Shown: positions 7,833-15,062 of the stretch, piece after piece
Layout: the number at the start of each line of letters is the position of its first letter
Numbering within the stretch: position 1 is the stretch's first letter
Origin: Opitutus sp. GAS368
GTDB lineage: Bacteria; Verrucomicrobiota; Verrucomicrobiia; Opitutales; Opitutaceae
Direction: 5' to 3'
Length of the DNA: 22,502 nucleotides
Assembly (NCBI GenBank): GCA_945862035.1
Contig: CAMAXB010000012.1
Coordinates: 1 to 22,502 of the forward strand
Notes under the pieces: model-generated
The model's database searches: none
Told to the model about the DNA's origin: nothing
The model's input: the letters and a program-made list of their open reading frames with translations, nothing else
Translations under genes and position numbers: made by a program

Positions 7833-8309
7833 ATGGCCGACCGACTGTCCTCCCTCCTCGATCCCACCCGCATCACGCTCCATGTGACGAGCGCCAAGCG
7901 AACCGCTGCGCTCAACGAGGTCGCCCGGCTACTCGAGGGCCATGCGGGCGTCACAAATTTTCAGGGCTTCTACAACGAGCTGCTCGCCCGCGAGCGCCTC
8001 GACCCCACCTGCTTGGGCAACGAGATCGCCCTGCCCCACGCCCGCACCGAGCACGTCACCGAGATCGTCGTCGCGGTTGGCCGCAGCGAAGCCGGGGTCC
8101 ACTTCGAAAACGGCAACCAAAACGTCCGCCTGATGTTCGTCCTCGGGACGCCCAAGTCGAACCCCGGCGACTATCTCCAGGTCGTCAGCGTCCTCTGCAA
8201 GATCCTCAAGGAAGCCTCGAATCGCGAGGCCCTGCTCCAGGCGACCACCCCGGCCGAATTCATCGCCGCCGTCGTCGCCGCCGAAGACCGCCTACTCGCG
8301 CCGGCCTGA
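7833..8309 (+). CDS. PTS EIIA type-2 (fructose/nitrogen-type) domain protein
   Basis: This 158-aa protein consists of a single PTS_EIIA_2 domain. The phosphorylated histidine is H69 in LGNEIALPHART, the hallmark of fructose/mannitol-type and nitrogen-type EIIA proteins. Such proteins accept phosphate from HPr or NPr. Without a fused EIIB/EIIC, and with no PTS permease nearby, a regulatory role like PtsN is more likely than sugar uptake. I chose the ATG at 7833 because the preceding 37 codons (from 7722) have no family similarity. It is isolated by the gyrA terminator upstream and a 9-bp hairpin directly after its stop. Its partner kinase is not in the window, so the substrate is unknown. Confidence 0.88.
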   Translation: MADRLSSLLDPTRITLHVTSAKRTAALNEVARLLEGHAGVTNFQGFYNELLARERLDPTCLGNEIALPHARTEHVTEIVVAVGRSEAGVHFENGNQNVRLMFVLGTPKSNPGDYLQVVSVLCKILKEASNREALLQATTPAEFIAAVVAAEDRLLAPA

Positions 8310-8337
8310 CCGGAGCCCTGGGTGGGCTCCGGCATTT
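8310..8337 (+). terminator. Hairpin after the EIIA gene, probable terminator
   Basis: CCGGAGCCC (8310-8318) and GGGCTCCGG (8324-8332) form a perfect 9-bp stem with a 5-nt loop immediately after the stop codon. The T tract is short (CATTT), so termination may be partial. Confidence 0.6.
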
Positions 8338-8363
8338 GAAATTTCAGATTTGAGATTTGCAAT
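8333..8363. repeat. Short word repeat (ATTTGAGATTTG type)
   Basis: ATTTGAAATTTCAGATTTGAGATTTG-like words stand just after the EIIA hairpin. A very similar string, CTGAGATTTGAAATCC, lies inside the RNase P RNA gene (627-642). Confidence 0.5.
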
Positions 8364-8433
8364 GCTGGCGGCCGCCGGCGGCCACGCCGGGAGCTTGCCT
8401 CGGCGCGGTCGGGGCACACCATCCCCCTCGCGC

Positions 8434-9402
8434 ATGATTCGCTCGTTCATCTTCAGCGAGGGCCGCCTCGTCGGACGCGACCTCGAGATCGAGGCGCTGC
8501 GACTCGTGCGCGCCGACAAGGGCCTCGTGCTCTGGGTCGACCTTGAGAACCCTACGGACGAGGAGATCAAGACCGTCCTCGAGGGTGTGTTCCAATTTCA
8601 CCCCCTCGCAATCGAGGACTGCGTCACGCCGAGCTCCCTGCCCAAGGTTGAGGACTACGAGGAGTACCTCTTCATGGTCATGCACGCGGTCGACTTTACG
8701 CGGATCGAGAAGTTCAACACCGCCGAGCTTAACCTCTTCCTCGGCAAGGACTATCTCGTCAGTTTCCACCGCAGCCCGCTCAAATCCGTCGGGGCGCTGG
8801 TCGATCGGTCCATCAAGGCCACCGGCATCGTCGCCCGTGGCCCCGATCGGCTTGCCCACTACCTCCTCGATGCGCTGGTCGATCTCTACAAGCCGGTCAT
8901 GGACGAGTTGCGCGGGGAGCTGGAGGAAATCGAGGAATCCGTGCTCGCCGAGGGAACACCCCATCTCACCGCTGACCTGATCGCGGTGCGGAGCGAGATC
9001 AACCATCTGCGCCAGATCGTCCGCCCCCAGCGGGATGTGATCAACAAGCTCGCCCACGGTGACTCCAAGCTCATCCGGGCCGTCATGCTGCCTTACTACC
9101 GCGACCTGCGGGATAATCTGGTGCGAATCGACGAGGCCGCCGCCAGCTACGCCGATCAGTTGCTGATCTCCTTCGACCTCTACTTGAGCAAATCCGGCTT
9201 CCAGGCCAACGAGGGCATCAAGGCGCTCACCGCCCTCACCGCCATCACCCTCCCCGCCATGCTGGTCGGCACCTGGTACGGCATGAATTTCGCAAACATG
9301 CCCGAGCTCGACGCCCGCTACGGCTACCCCGTGCTGATCGGCTTCACCCTCGTCGCCACCGGCCTGATGGCCTGGTGGTGCAAGAAGCGCCGGTGGATCT
9401 AG
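8434..9402 (+). CDS. CorA family magnesium/divalent cation transporter, copy 1
   Basis: This 322-aa protein belongs to the CorA family of pentameric inner-membrane channels for Mg2+ (some members carry Co2+, Ni2+ or Zn2+). A large soluble N-terminal domain (1-245) with long helices is followed by two C-terminal membrane helices (about 264-282 and 297-315). The signature GMN lies between them at 283-285 (WYGMNF). The C-terminus is basic (CKKRRWI), as expected for the cytoplasmic end. I chose the ATG at 8434 because the alternative start at 8350 adds a low-complexity stretch from repeat sequence. A second CorA follows 161 bp downstream in the same direction. Both share blocks such as LRQIVRPQR and ANEGI, so they arose by tandem duplication. 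Confidence 0.93.
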   Translation: MIRSFIFSEGRLVGRDLEIEALRLVRADKGLVLWVDLENPTDEEIKTVLEGVFQFHPLAIEDCVTPSSLPKVEDYEEYLFMVMHAVDFTRIEKFNTAELNLFLGKDYLVSFHRSPLKSVGALVDRSIKATGIVARGPDRLAHYLLDALVDLYKPVMDELRGELEEIEESVLAEGTPHLTADLIAVRSEINHLRQIVRPQRDVINKLAHGDSKLIRAVMLPYYRDLRDNLVRIDEAAASYADQLLISFDLYLSKSGFQANEGIKALTALTAITLPAMLVGTWYGMNFANMPELDARYGYPVLIGFTLVATGLMAWWCKKRRWI

Positions 9403-9404
9403 GG

Positions 9405-9560
9405 GTTTGGGATTTTCGATTTTCGATTTTCGATTTGGGATTTTCGATTTCAGACCAAACCGAACACAACCCCCTTCCCGCCCGGCCACTCGCTGTAGCC
9501 AGAACCGTCGCCCCTTCCGGCCGCAGTAATCGAAATTCGAAAATCGAGAATCGAAAATAA
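9405..9560. repeat. Inverted word array (GATTTTCGA type) between the two corA genes
   Basis: The left half (9405-9452) is a run of GATTTTCGATTTTCGATT words about every 8 bp, starting 3 bp after the first corA stop. The right half (about 9528-9560), ending just before the second corA start, is the reverse complement in type (CGAAAATCGAGAATCGAAAA). About 75 bp of ordinary sequence lies between. Confidence 0.8.
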
Positions 9561-9563
9561 GAG

Positions 9564-10535
9564 ATGCTCACAACCCTCGTCTACCGGGACAACAAGCTCG
9601 CCGCGCACAACCCGCCGACGGATACGCTTGCGACTTTGCGTAACGAACCCGGGGTCATGCTGTGGGTCGATCTTTCGGCCCCAACCGAGGAGGAGATCAA
9701 GCTCGTGCTTGAACAGGTGTTCGCCGTGCATCCGCTCGTCGTGGAGGACTGTGCAGGCGACTCCCCCCTGCCGAAGCTCGAGGACTACGACGACTATCTC
9801 TATTTCGTCATGCACGCGGTCGACTATTCGAAGACCGACAAGTTCTCGACGACCGAGCTGGATCTTGTGCTGGGCAAGACCTTCCTTGTCACTTTCCACA
9901 AGCAGCCGCTCAAGCCCGTTCAGGCCGCGCTCGAGCGCTCCCTCCGCAACCCCACCAATCCCGTGCGAGGACCGGACCGCTTCGCCCACACCATCCTCGA
10001 TTTCATGGTCGAGGCCTACAACCCCGCGCTGGATGAGCTTCGGCAGGAACTGGAGTCGATCGAAAGTGGTGTGCTCCAGCACGATCCCGCCACCACCCTG
10101 TTCCCGCGCGTCGTCGCTCTCCGCAAGGAGCTCGCCAAACTTCGCCAGATCGTACGCCCGCAGCGGGAGGTCGCGACCCTACTCGCCTCCGGCAAGACCA
10201 AGCTCATCCGCCCCGTCATTGTTCCCTACCTCCGTGACCTCAGCGAGGACCTCGCGCGCATCGAGGCCGAGGCCGGAAGCTGGTCCGATCAGCTGATCCT
10301 CTCCTTCCGCATCTATCTCAACAAATCCAGCCACGAGGCCAACGAGGGAATCCGGGTGCTGACCGCCCTCACCGCCCTCACGATTCCTCCCTTGGTCATC
10401 GGCGGATGGTTCGGGATGAATTTCTCCCGCATGAACGAGCTCAAGCCAGCCTTTGCCTACCCGCTGGTGGCGACCCTCACGGTGGCCTGCACGTTTGCGC
10501 TGCTGGCGTTCCTCCGCCGTAAGCGCTGGCTCTGA
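9564..10535 (+). CDS. CorA family magnesium/divalent cation transporter, copy 2
   Basis: This 323-aa paralogue of the gene upstream has the same layout: soluble N-terminal domain, then two membrane helices with GMN at 284-286 (GWFGMNF) and a basic tail (LRRKRWL). The segments WVDLSAPTEEEIK, LEDYDDYLYFVMHAVDY and TALTALTIP match the first copy almost block for block. The N-terminal 30 residues and the region around 165-185 differ more. The duplicates may differ in ion preference or regulation, but nothing in the sequence says how. A short hairpin (10541-10559) and GC-rich palindromes follow the stop before the convergent DUF2071 gene. Confidence 0.93.
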   Translation: MLTTLVYRDNKLAAHNPPTDTLATLRNEPGVMLWVDLSAPTEEEIKLVLEQVFAVHPLVVEDCAGDSPLPKLEDYDDYLYFVMHAVDYSKTDKFSTTELDLVLGKTFLVTFHKQPLKPVQAALERSLRNPTNPVRGPDRFAHTILDFMVEAYNPALDELRQELESIESGVLQHDPATTLFPRVVALRKELAKLRQIVRPQREVATLLASGKTKLIRPVIVPYLRDLSEDLARIEAEAGSWSDQLILSFRIYLNKSSHEANEGIRVLTALTALTIPPLVIGGWFGMNFSRMNELKPAFAYPLVATLTVACTFALLAFLRRKRWL

Positions 10536-10576
10536 TCAGTAGGTGGCGCTGACCCACCTGATTGACGGATCGATCC

Positions 10577-10630
10577 GGAGGGGCGCGCCTCGTGCGCGCC
10601 TTCCGAACCGGGCGCGGTCAAGCCACGCCC
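10577..10630. repeat. Two GC-rich palindromes between convergent genes
   Basis: GGCGCGC (10582-10588) pairs with GCGCGCC (10594-10600). GGGCGCGG (10610-10617) pairs with CCACGCCC (10623-10630) with one mismatch. They sit between the 3' ends of the second corA and the DUF2071 gene, so they may act as a bidirectional terminator. The second looks like a REP-type element that reaches the DUF2071 stop codon. Confidence 0.5.
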
Positions 10631-11413
10631 CTACATCGGAGAGGGCCGGCGGTCCGCACTCCCCCGCCCCACCCGCTCCAGCGGAAAGACCTCCACGTCG
10701 ACCGTCTCCGCCACGCAGACGTGATCCGGAGCCCGCCCCGCCGGGTCAAAACCCGCCAGCACCATCACGCGCGTGTCATAGGCGGCCGCATCCGTCAGCA
10801 CGAAGCGGTACGGCGCATGCGCCACACGCCCGCTCCTCAGAGCGCGGCCCGCAGCCCCGCCGGAGTACAGGCGGTAACGCTCGAGCAGAAAAAACGCCTT
10901 CGTCCCGGGCTCGGCTTCCTGTCCTCCCCTCGCCGGAGCGTAATCGAACCTGCTCTCCGTCGCATCGCCCTGCCGCCGGCTCCGGTAGTCAAGGCGGCCA
11001 GCCGCCGAGCGCTGCGCCGTCATCTGCGCATGCTCGTAGGGCAGGCCGAAGAGCCCGCGGGCAATCTTGACCGCGAGCCACTGGTCGCAGTCGAGCGAGT
11101 AGAACCAGACTCCGGGCCGGCCTGCGTCATCATGGACGTAGGTGCGCACATTCAGTTCCAGGAAGTCCGAGAGTCCCGGCACCGTCGGACAAAACCGGGG
11201 CCGCACCCGCTGCATAAAGAAGGGTACCAGACCGATCCAGGCACGACCTTCAAAGGTGTCGACCGTCAGCCCGGGTGGCAGGGTGCGCTGCACCGCCTCG
11301 GGGTCCCATGTCCAGTGCAGGAAAAGCAGGTCGGCCCAGCGCTGATCCATCACCGGTGTGCCGAGCGGACGCCTGCGCTGTTCCTGGCGTTGGACTTCGG
11401 TCGGCGACGGCAT
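10631..11413 (-). CDS. DUF2071 (YqjF-like) family protein
   Basis: This 260-aa protein matches the DUF2071/YqjF family, whose function is unknown. Family-like features are MDQRWADLLFLHWTWDPEAV near residue 22, LPPGLTVDTFEGRAWIGLVPF at about 44-65, and FLELNVRTYVHDDAGRPGVWFYSLDCD at about 84-111. LFGLPYEHAQM follows at about 121. There is no signal peptide and no membrane helix, so it is probably cytoplasmic. It has no co-directional neighbour: the second corA converges on it and the stretch upstream is divergent. The start could also be Met22, since the first 20 residues are polar and unconserved in look. No function is proposed. Confidence 0.82.
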   Translation of the reverse strand: MPSPTEVQRQEQRRRPLGTPVMDQRWADLLFLHWTWDPEAVQRTLPPGLTVDTFEGRAWIGLVPFFMQRVRPRFCPTVPGLSDFLELNVRTYVHDDAGRPGVWFYSLDCDQWLAVKIARGLFGLPYEHAQMTAQRSAAGRLDYRSRRQGDATESRFDYAPARGGQEAEPGTKAFFLLERYRLYSGGAAGRALRSGRVAHAPYRFVLTDAAAYDTRVMVLAGFDPAGRAPDHVCVAETVDVEVFPLERVGRGSADRRPSPM

Positions 11414-11508
11414 ATCGTACTTTGGCAGCGGTATCGCGCTTTCTCAATCGCGGATCCCACTCGCAGCCTGCGCTTGCCGGCCCCGCTCCCGCCGGGAAAC
11501 GTCCCCCC

Positions 11509-11601
11509 ATGCGCCTTCCGTTCTTGTCCGTCCTGATCGCCGCCGCCAGCACCGCCTCCCTCGCCGCCCTGATCTACCTGGTCGATTCGCAGGGGCTCTG
11601 A
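11509..11601 (+). CDS. Possible 30-aa single-pass membrane peptide
   Basis: The ATG at 11509 opens a 30-codon frame whose product is nearly all hydrophobic. It starts MRLPFLSVLIAAAS, continues with an Ala/Leu-rich helix and ends LVDSQGL. This is a good single membrane span with a basic N-terminus, so it would insert N-in. It is divergent from the DUF2071 gene, 95 bp away. There is no clear Shine-Dalgarno sequence (CCCCCC precedes the ATG). I do not recognise it. It could be a real small protein or a chance frame in GC-rich DNA. Confidence 0.35.
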   Translation: MRLPFLSVLIAAASTASLAALIYLVDSQGL

Positions 11602-11831
11602 GTCCAACGCCAATCCCGATTGCCCGCAAATTCGTCGACCGCGCGGCCCTCTTGCGGCGCGGCTTCGGCAACACCGGTCAGCGAACGGGCCAGACGCAAG
11701 GGCCCCGACGGCGTCGCCGCCTGCCGGTCAGAGAGAAACGGCGTCAGCATCAACAGCCTCCCTACCGGCGTGATCACCGAATATCCGTCCCACCTTCCCA
11801 AAAAAACAATGACCCGCTGACGCCAAATCCC
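11602..11831. other. Gap without a convincing gene
   Basis: Short frames exist on both strands here (for example 11574-11801 minus), but none has recognisable domains or a good start. Nothing else is seen before the palindromes at 11832. Confidence 0.4.
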
Positions 11832-11924
11832 GCGGCCATCAAGTAACCTATTGGGTTACTTGTTCCCCTTTCACCCAGGAGCAACGCAGCCATCGTGTAA
11901 CCCAATAGGTTACTTGATGGCTGC
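11832..11924. repeat. Pair of inverted palindromes, 28-bp arms, candidate operator or BIME-like element
   Basis: The 17-mer GTAACCTATTGGGTTAC (11843-11859) returns as its exact reverse complement at 11897-11913. Each copy is itself a dyad (GTAACC...GGTTAC around 5 bp). The inverted match extends to 28 bp with one mismatch (11832-11859 against 11897-11924), with a 37-nt loop. The right copy is further flanked by GCAGCCATC (11886-11894) and GATGGCTGC (11916-11924), giving a 39-bp palindrome. Centre-to-centre distance is 54 bp, near five helical turns. The element lies 71 bp before the HAD gene start. Confidence 0.85.
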
Positions 11925-11994
11925 AATGGGGTAGGTGGAAATTTCGTGTCGTGACGGCGGGGGGATTCTCCTTCTTGCTCCCTCCTCTCACCGC

Positions 11995-12651
11995 ATGATC
12001 AGCGCCCTTGTCTTTGATTTCGACGGATTGATCGTCGACACCGAAACCCCGCTTGTGGAGGCGTGGGTGGAACTGCATGCCGAGCACGGCCTGCCCTGCG
12101 ACCTCGCCAAGGCGCACGGTGTCGTCGGCCATGTGGGGATCAACTTTGATCCCTGGAGCGCCTTTCCCCGCGGGCAGGACCGCGTTGAACTTGAGCGCGA
12201 ATATCGCCGGCGCACCCGGCTCTACACGAACCGTCAGCCCATCCTGCCCGGGGTGAGGGCCCTCCTCGACGAGGCCAGGAACCGGGGGCTTGGTCTTGCC
12301 GTCGCGTCCAACTCTGATCACACCCACGTCGAACGTCACCTCGATCGCCTCGCCTTGCGGCCCTACTTCGCCGCGATTCTCTGCATCGACGACGTGTCCG
12401 CCGGCAAACCTGCCCCCGATGTCTACCTCGCGGCCCTCAAGGCCCTCGATGCGGACGCCGCCGCCAGCGTCGCGTTCGAGGATTCCGTGCCCGGTCACGT
12501 CGCCGCCAAGCGCGCCGGGTTGAATTGCGTGGTCGTCCCAAACCCGTCGACCGCCCACTTCGACTTTCCCCAGGCCGATCTCCGACTGCCATCCCTCGCC
12601 CACACGACGTTTGACGAACTGCTCGCGCGGTTCTCTGCTCGCGCCGGATAA
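11995..12651 (+). CDS. HAD superfamily phosphatase, beta-phosphoglucomutase-like
   Basis: This 218-aa haloacid dehalogenase-type hydrolase has all four motifs. Motif I is DFDGLIVDTE with nucleophile D8 and acid D10; motif II is S105 in VASNSD; motif III is K138 in GKPAPDVY; motif IV is E162-D163 in FEDSVPG. The helical cap between about residues 15 and 85 places it in the subclass of beta-phosphoglucomutase and phosphoglycolate-like phosphatases. The substrate cannot be told from sequence. The ATG at 11995 puts motif I at the expected distance from the N-terminus; an earlier frame from 11935 adds nothing family-like. The palindrome pair upstream is a possible regulatory site. Its stop codon overlaps the ruined start of the glycosyltransferase pseudogene (ATAA). 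Confidence 0.9.
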   Translation: MISALVFDFDGLIVDTETPLVEAWVELHAEHGLPCDLAKAHGVVGHVGINFDPWSAFPRGQDRVELEREYRRRTRLYTNRQPILPGVRALLDEARNRGLGLAVASNSDHTHVERHLDRLALRPYFAAILCIDDVSAGKPAPDVYLAALKALDADAAASVAFEDSVPGHVAAKRAGLNCVVVPNPSTAHFDFPQADLRLPSLAHTTFDELLARFSARAG

Positions 12652-13428
12652 CCCCGCCCCCGCGCTTCAACGTACTCGGCGTCGGCGTACCCGCGCTGAC
12701 CCTCGACGATACGCGCGGCCAGATCATTGCCGCGGCCCGGGAAGGTCCGCCCCACCTCGTTTGCTGCTGCGACGTGAACAGGGTCTGCTCGGCCCGCCGC
12801 GATGCTCGTCACCGGGCGATCCTCAACCGCGCCATCATAACAACTCCGGATAGGATGCCTCTGGTCTGGCTCGGACAGCGCGCCGGCCACGCAGAGACGG
12901 CCCGGGTCTACGGTCCGGATCTGCTTCTGGCGGTCGCGACCGCGACCGCCTCAACCGGGCGCCGTCACTATTTCTGCGGGGCCGGCCCGGGGACGGGCGA
13001 TCTACTCGCTGCAACGCTGCGCGCGCTGGCCTGGTTTAGTCTTCGCCGGGACTGAATCCCCGCCCCTTGGCGAGATCAGCCGTGAGGAACTCGATGCCCT
13101 CGCCGCACGCATCCGCGCGGCCGAGGCCGACTTCATCTGGATCGGGCTGAGGACCCCTCGCCAGGAAGCGCTCATGGCCGCGTTGCAGCCCCAGCTGCCG
13201 AGCGGCGTCCTCCTGAGCGTCGGCGCCGCCTTCGATCTGCTCTCCGGCCGCATTCGCCAGGCGCCGGCCTTGGTCCGCCGGAGCGGCTTCGAGTGGCTCT
13301 GGCGACTAATCCGCGAACCCCGCCGCCCAGGCCCGCGCTCCCTGCGCAACGGCCCGCTTTTCCTTGGCTTGATCGGCCAGCGAGCTCCGTGGGATGAAGC
13401 GTTTCCCGGTGGAGGAGTGACGGGTTAA
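12648..13428 (+). pseudogene. WecG/TagA/CpsF family glycosyltransferase, frameshifted and without a start codon
   Basis: The product would be a membrane-associated GT26 glycosyltransferase of the kind that adds the second sugar (e.g. ManNAcA or ManNAc) to a lipid-linked precursor. Frame 0 gives FNVLGVGVPALTLDD, DVNRVCSARRDARHRAILN, TPDRMPLVWLGQ and ARVYGPDLLLA to about 13010. The homology continues in another frame as WPGLVFAGTESPPLGEIS, ADFIWIGLRTPRQEALMA, SVGAAFDLLSGRIRQAP and SGFEWLWRLIREPRR. The shift lies in a GC-dinucleotide run (about 13018-13026); loss of one GC would explain it. At the 5' end, where a coupled ATGA overlap with the HAD stop is expected, the sequence is ATAA (12648-12651), so the start codon is gone. 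Gly-to-Arg changes in DGMP (DRMP) and GLGTP (GLRTP) also suggest decay. A GTG at 12774 is the only other plausible start. Confidence 0.85.
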
Positions 13429-13522
13429 AGAAGTCGCGCAGAGCCGCGGAGCCGCAGAGAAACCTGCCCTGAACGTTGATCTCTCTCAGCGCTCTGCGCC
13501 TCTGGGTCTCTGCGCGACTTCT
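13429..13522. repeat. Inverted word array (CGCAGAG type) between convergent genes
   Basis: AGAAGTCGCGCAGAG (13429-13443) and CTCTGCGCGACTTCT (13508-13522) are perfect 15-bp inverted arms. Inside each arm the word CGCAGAG or CGGAG recurs about every 9-10 bp. It starts at the pseudogene stop codon and lies 24 bp from the exonuclease stop, so it could also terminate both transcripts. Confidence 0.8.
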
Positions 13523-13546
13523 GGATCGGATCGAAACTCAACCGCG

Positions 13547-14218
13547 CTAAAACAAATTTCCCTGGTTGATCGCGTCGCGCTTCTCCGGATCGAGCGTGCT
13601 GTGCGCGAGGATCCACGCCAGCGGCCGATCCCTCAGCGCCGGCTCCTTCGCCAGCCGCGCGAGCAGCAGTGCCCCGGCCAGGGCATCGTACAGTGCGGCA
13701 TGGTAACGGCGACGCGCGGGCGGGCACCAGCGCAAGGCCGCTTCGTCCAAGGCAGGCTGGAGCCCGAAGACGCGCACGAGATCCTCCAGCTTCGCCGAAT
13801 CCAGGTTTGGGTAGAATTGGGGATAGAGCCGGCCGGTATCGATCCACGGTCCCCAGTCTGTCACGCTCCCGCCCGCGCGCGCGAAATCGGGCGACGTCCG
13901 CGGGTAAGGCCACACGCCCTTGATCAGCGTATTCTCAGCCTGGGCAAAGTGAGCGGCCAGCGGACCCGTCTCCCGCAGCCCGGCAAAGAGCTCAAAGTCG
14001 TCCGCAAATGGCGGCGACGCGGACACATCGCGGGCGGCCAATCCGTGGACGGCCGCATCCTCCGATCGAATGGCCCCCGTCGCCCGGCACAGCCGCGTCT
14101 GGGCGCCGGCGATCAAGCCCGACTCAAGAGTCACCACCCCATACTCAAGGATTCCCGACCCAAGGCTGCCCTCAAAGTCGATAAAGTGAAGGGGATGTCG
14201 AAGCCAAGAAGCGACCAC
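13547..14218 (-). CDS. DnaQ-like (DEDDh) 3'-5' exonuclease family protein
   Basis: This 223-aa protein has an RNase T/DnaQ-type fold. Motif I is FIDFEGS with the metal ligands D and E. Motif III is YHAALYDALAGALLL, the HxxxxD arrangement of DEDDh enzymes. Between them HGLAARDV resembles the usual HGI(T/S)xxxV element. Motif II is unusual: GPLAAHFAQAEN takes the place of the common AHNAxFD, with Glu where Asp is expected. Such enzymes degrade or trim single-stranded DNA or RNA; the substrate here is unknown. I chose the GTG at 14218, since it leaves about 80 bp for promoters towards the divergent gene at 14298; a TTG at 14287 would add 23 residues with no conserved content. Confidence 0.72.
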   Translation of the reverse strand: MVASWLRHPLHFIDFEGSLGSGILEYGVVTLESGLIAGAQTRLCRATGAIRSEDAAVHGLAARDVSASPPFADDFELFAGLRETGPLAAHFAQAENTLIKGVWPYPRTSPDFARAGGSVTDWGPWIDTGRLYPQFYPNLDSAKLEDLVRVFGLQPALDEAALRWCPPARRRYHAALYDALAGALLLARLAKEPALRDRPLAWILAHSTLDPEKRDAINQGNLF

Positions 14219-14297
14219 GGTCCCAGCAAGACGGAGGCGTCCGGGAATCCCATCTTTTTCCGTCGATTCCGCCGCGGCGGCCCGCAAGTCTGCCCAC

Positions 14298-15062
14298 GTG
14301 GATCTCGCACCCTACCGGTCCTTCTTGCACGAACTGGCCCAAGCCAGCGGAGACTTCATTCGTCCGCACTTCGGCGACCGCGCTCTTGCGGTCGAGACCA
14401 AGAACGACGCCTCGCCCGTCACGCGGGCGGATCGCGGCGCAGAGGAACTCATGCGCCGGATGATCGCCGCGCGCTTTCCAGATCACGGCATTATTGGCGA
14501 GGAGTACGGGGACGACCGGCCCAACTCGGAGTGGGTCTGGGTACTCGACCCCATCGACGGCACCAAGTCCTTCATCACCGGCGTTCCGCTGTGGGGCACC
14601 CTGATCGCGCTGCTTCATCAGGGTCAACCCGTGCTGGGGGCGATTCATCAGCCCGTCCTCGGGCAGCTCTGCATCGGCGACGGCCAAGTCACGACGCTGA
14701 ACGATCGTCCGGTCCGCGTGCGGGCCTGCGAGCGGATCGAGGAGGCCACGCTGTTGACCAGCGACGGGCTGAGCCCCGCCCGCTATCAGAACGGTCCCGC
14801 CTTCGATGCCCTTGCCGGCCGCGCTCGGCTGGTGCGCACATGGGGTGATTGCTATGGCTACCTGCTGGTAGCCTGCGGGTGGGCCGATATCTGCGTCGAT
14901 CCGGTGATGAATCCCTGGGATATCGCCGCCCTGGTACCGGTCGTCCGCGGTGCGGGCGGCATCATCACCGACTGGCAGGGTGCCCACGCCTACCCAGCAC
15001 GCTCGACCGTCGCGGCCGGACCGGAGATCCACGCCAGCGTGATCCGCGCGCTCAATCCCTGA
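14298..15062 (+). CDS. Inositol monophosphatase family protein, HisN-like
   Basis: This 254-aa Mg2+-dependent phosphatase has the full set of family metal-site motifs: GEE (E68, E69), DPIDGTKSF (D84, D87) and PWDIAALVPVVRGAGG (D208). The phrase VWVLDPIDGTKSFITGVPLWGT resembles monophosphatase-type histidinol-phosphate phosphatases (HisN), which complete a step of histidine synthesis. Substrates in this family overlap (inositol phosphate, 3'-phosphoadenosine 5'-phosphate), so HisN is a guess. The start is GTG and the gene is divergent from the exonuclease. Its stop overlaps the 3' end of the PDZ gene on the opposite strand by 11 bp. Confidence 0.85.
   Translation: MDLAPYRSFLHELAQASGDFIRPHFGDRALAVETKNDASPVTRADRGAEELMRRMIAARFPDHGIIGEEYGDDRPNSEWVWVLDPIDGTKSFITGVPLWGTLIALLHQGQPVLGAIHQPVLGQLCIGDGQVTTLNDRPVRVRACERIEEATLLTSDGLSPARYQNGPAFDALAGRARLVRTWGDCYGYLLVACGWADICVDPVMNPWDIAALVPVVRGAGGIITDWQGAHAYPARSTVAAGPEIHASVIRALNP

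Noticed and set aside
6707..7954. Minus-strand 415-codon frame across the gyrA end and the EIIA start
   Set aside because: It runs antisense through gyrA, its terminator and part of the EIIA gene, with no recognisable family.
8344..9489. Minus-strand 381-codon frame over the first corA
   Set aside because: Antisense shadow of corA; composition typical of reverse-complement GC-rich coding DNA.
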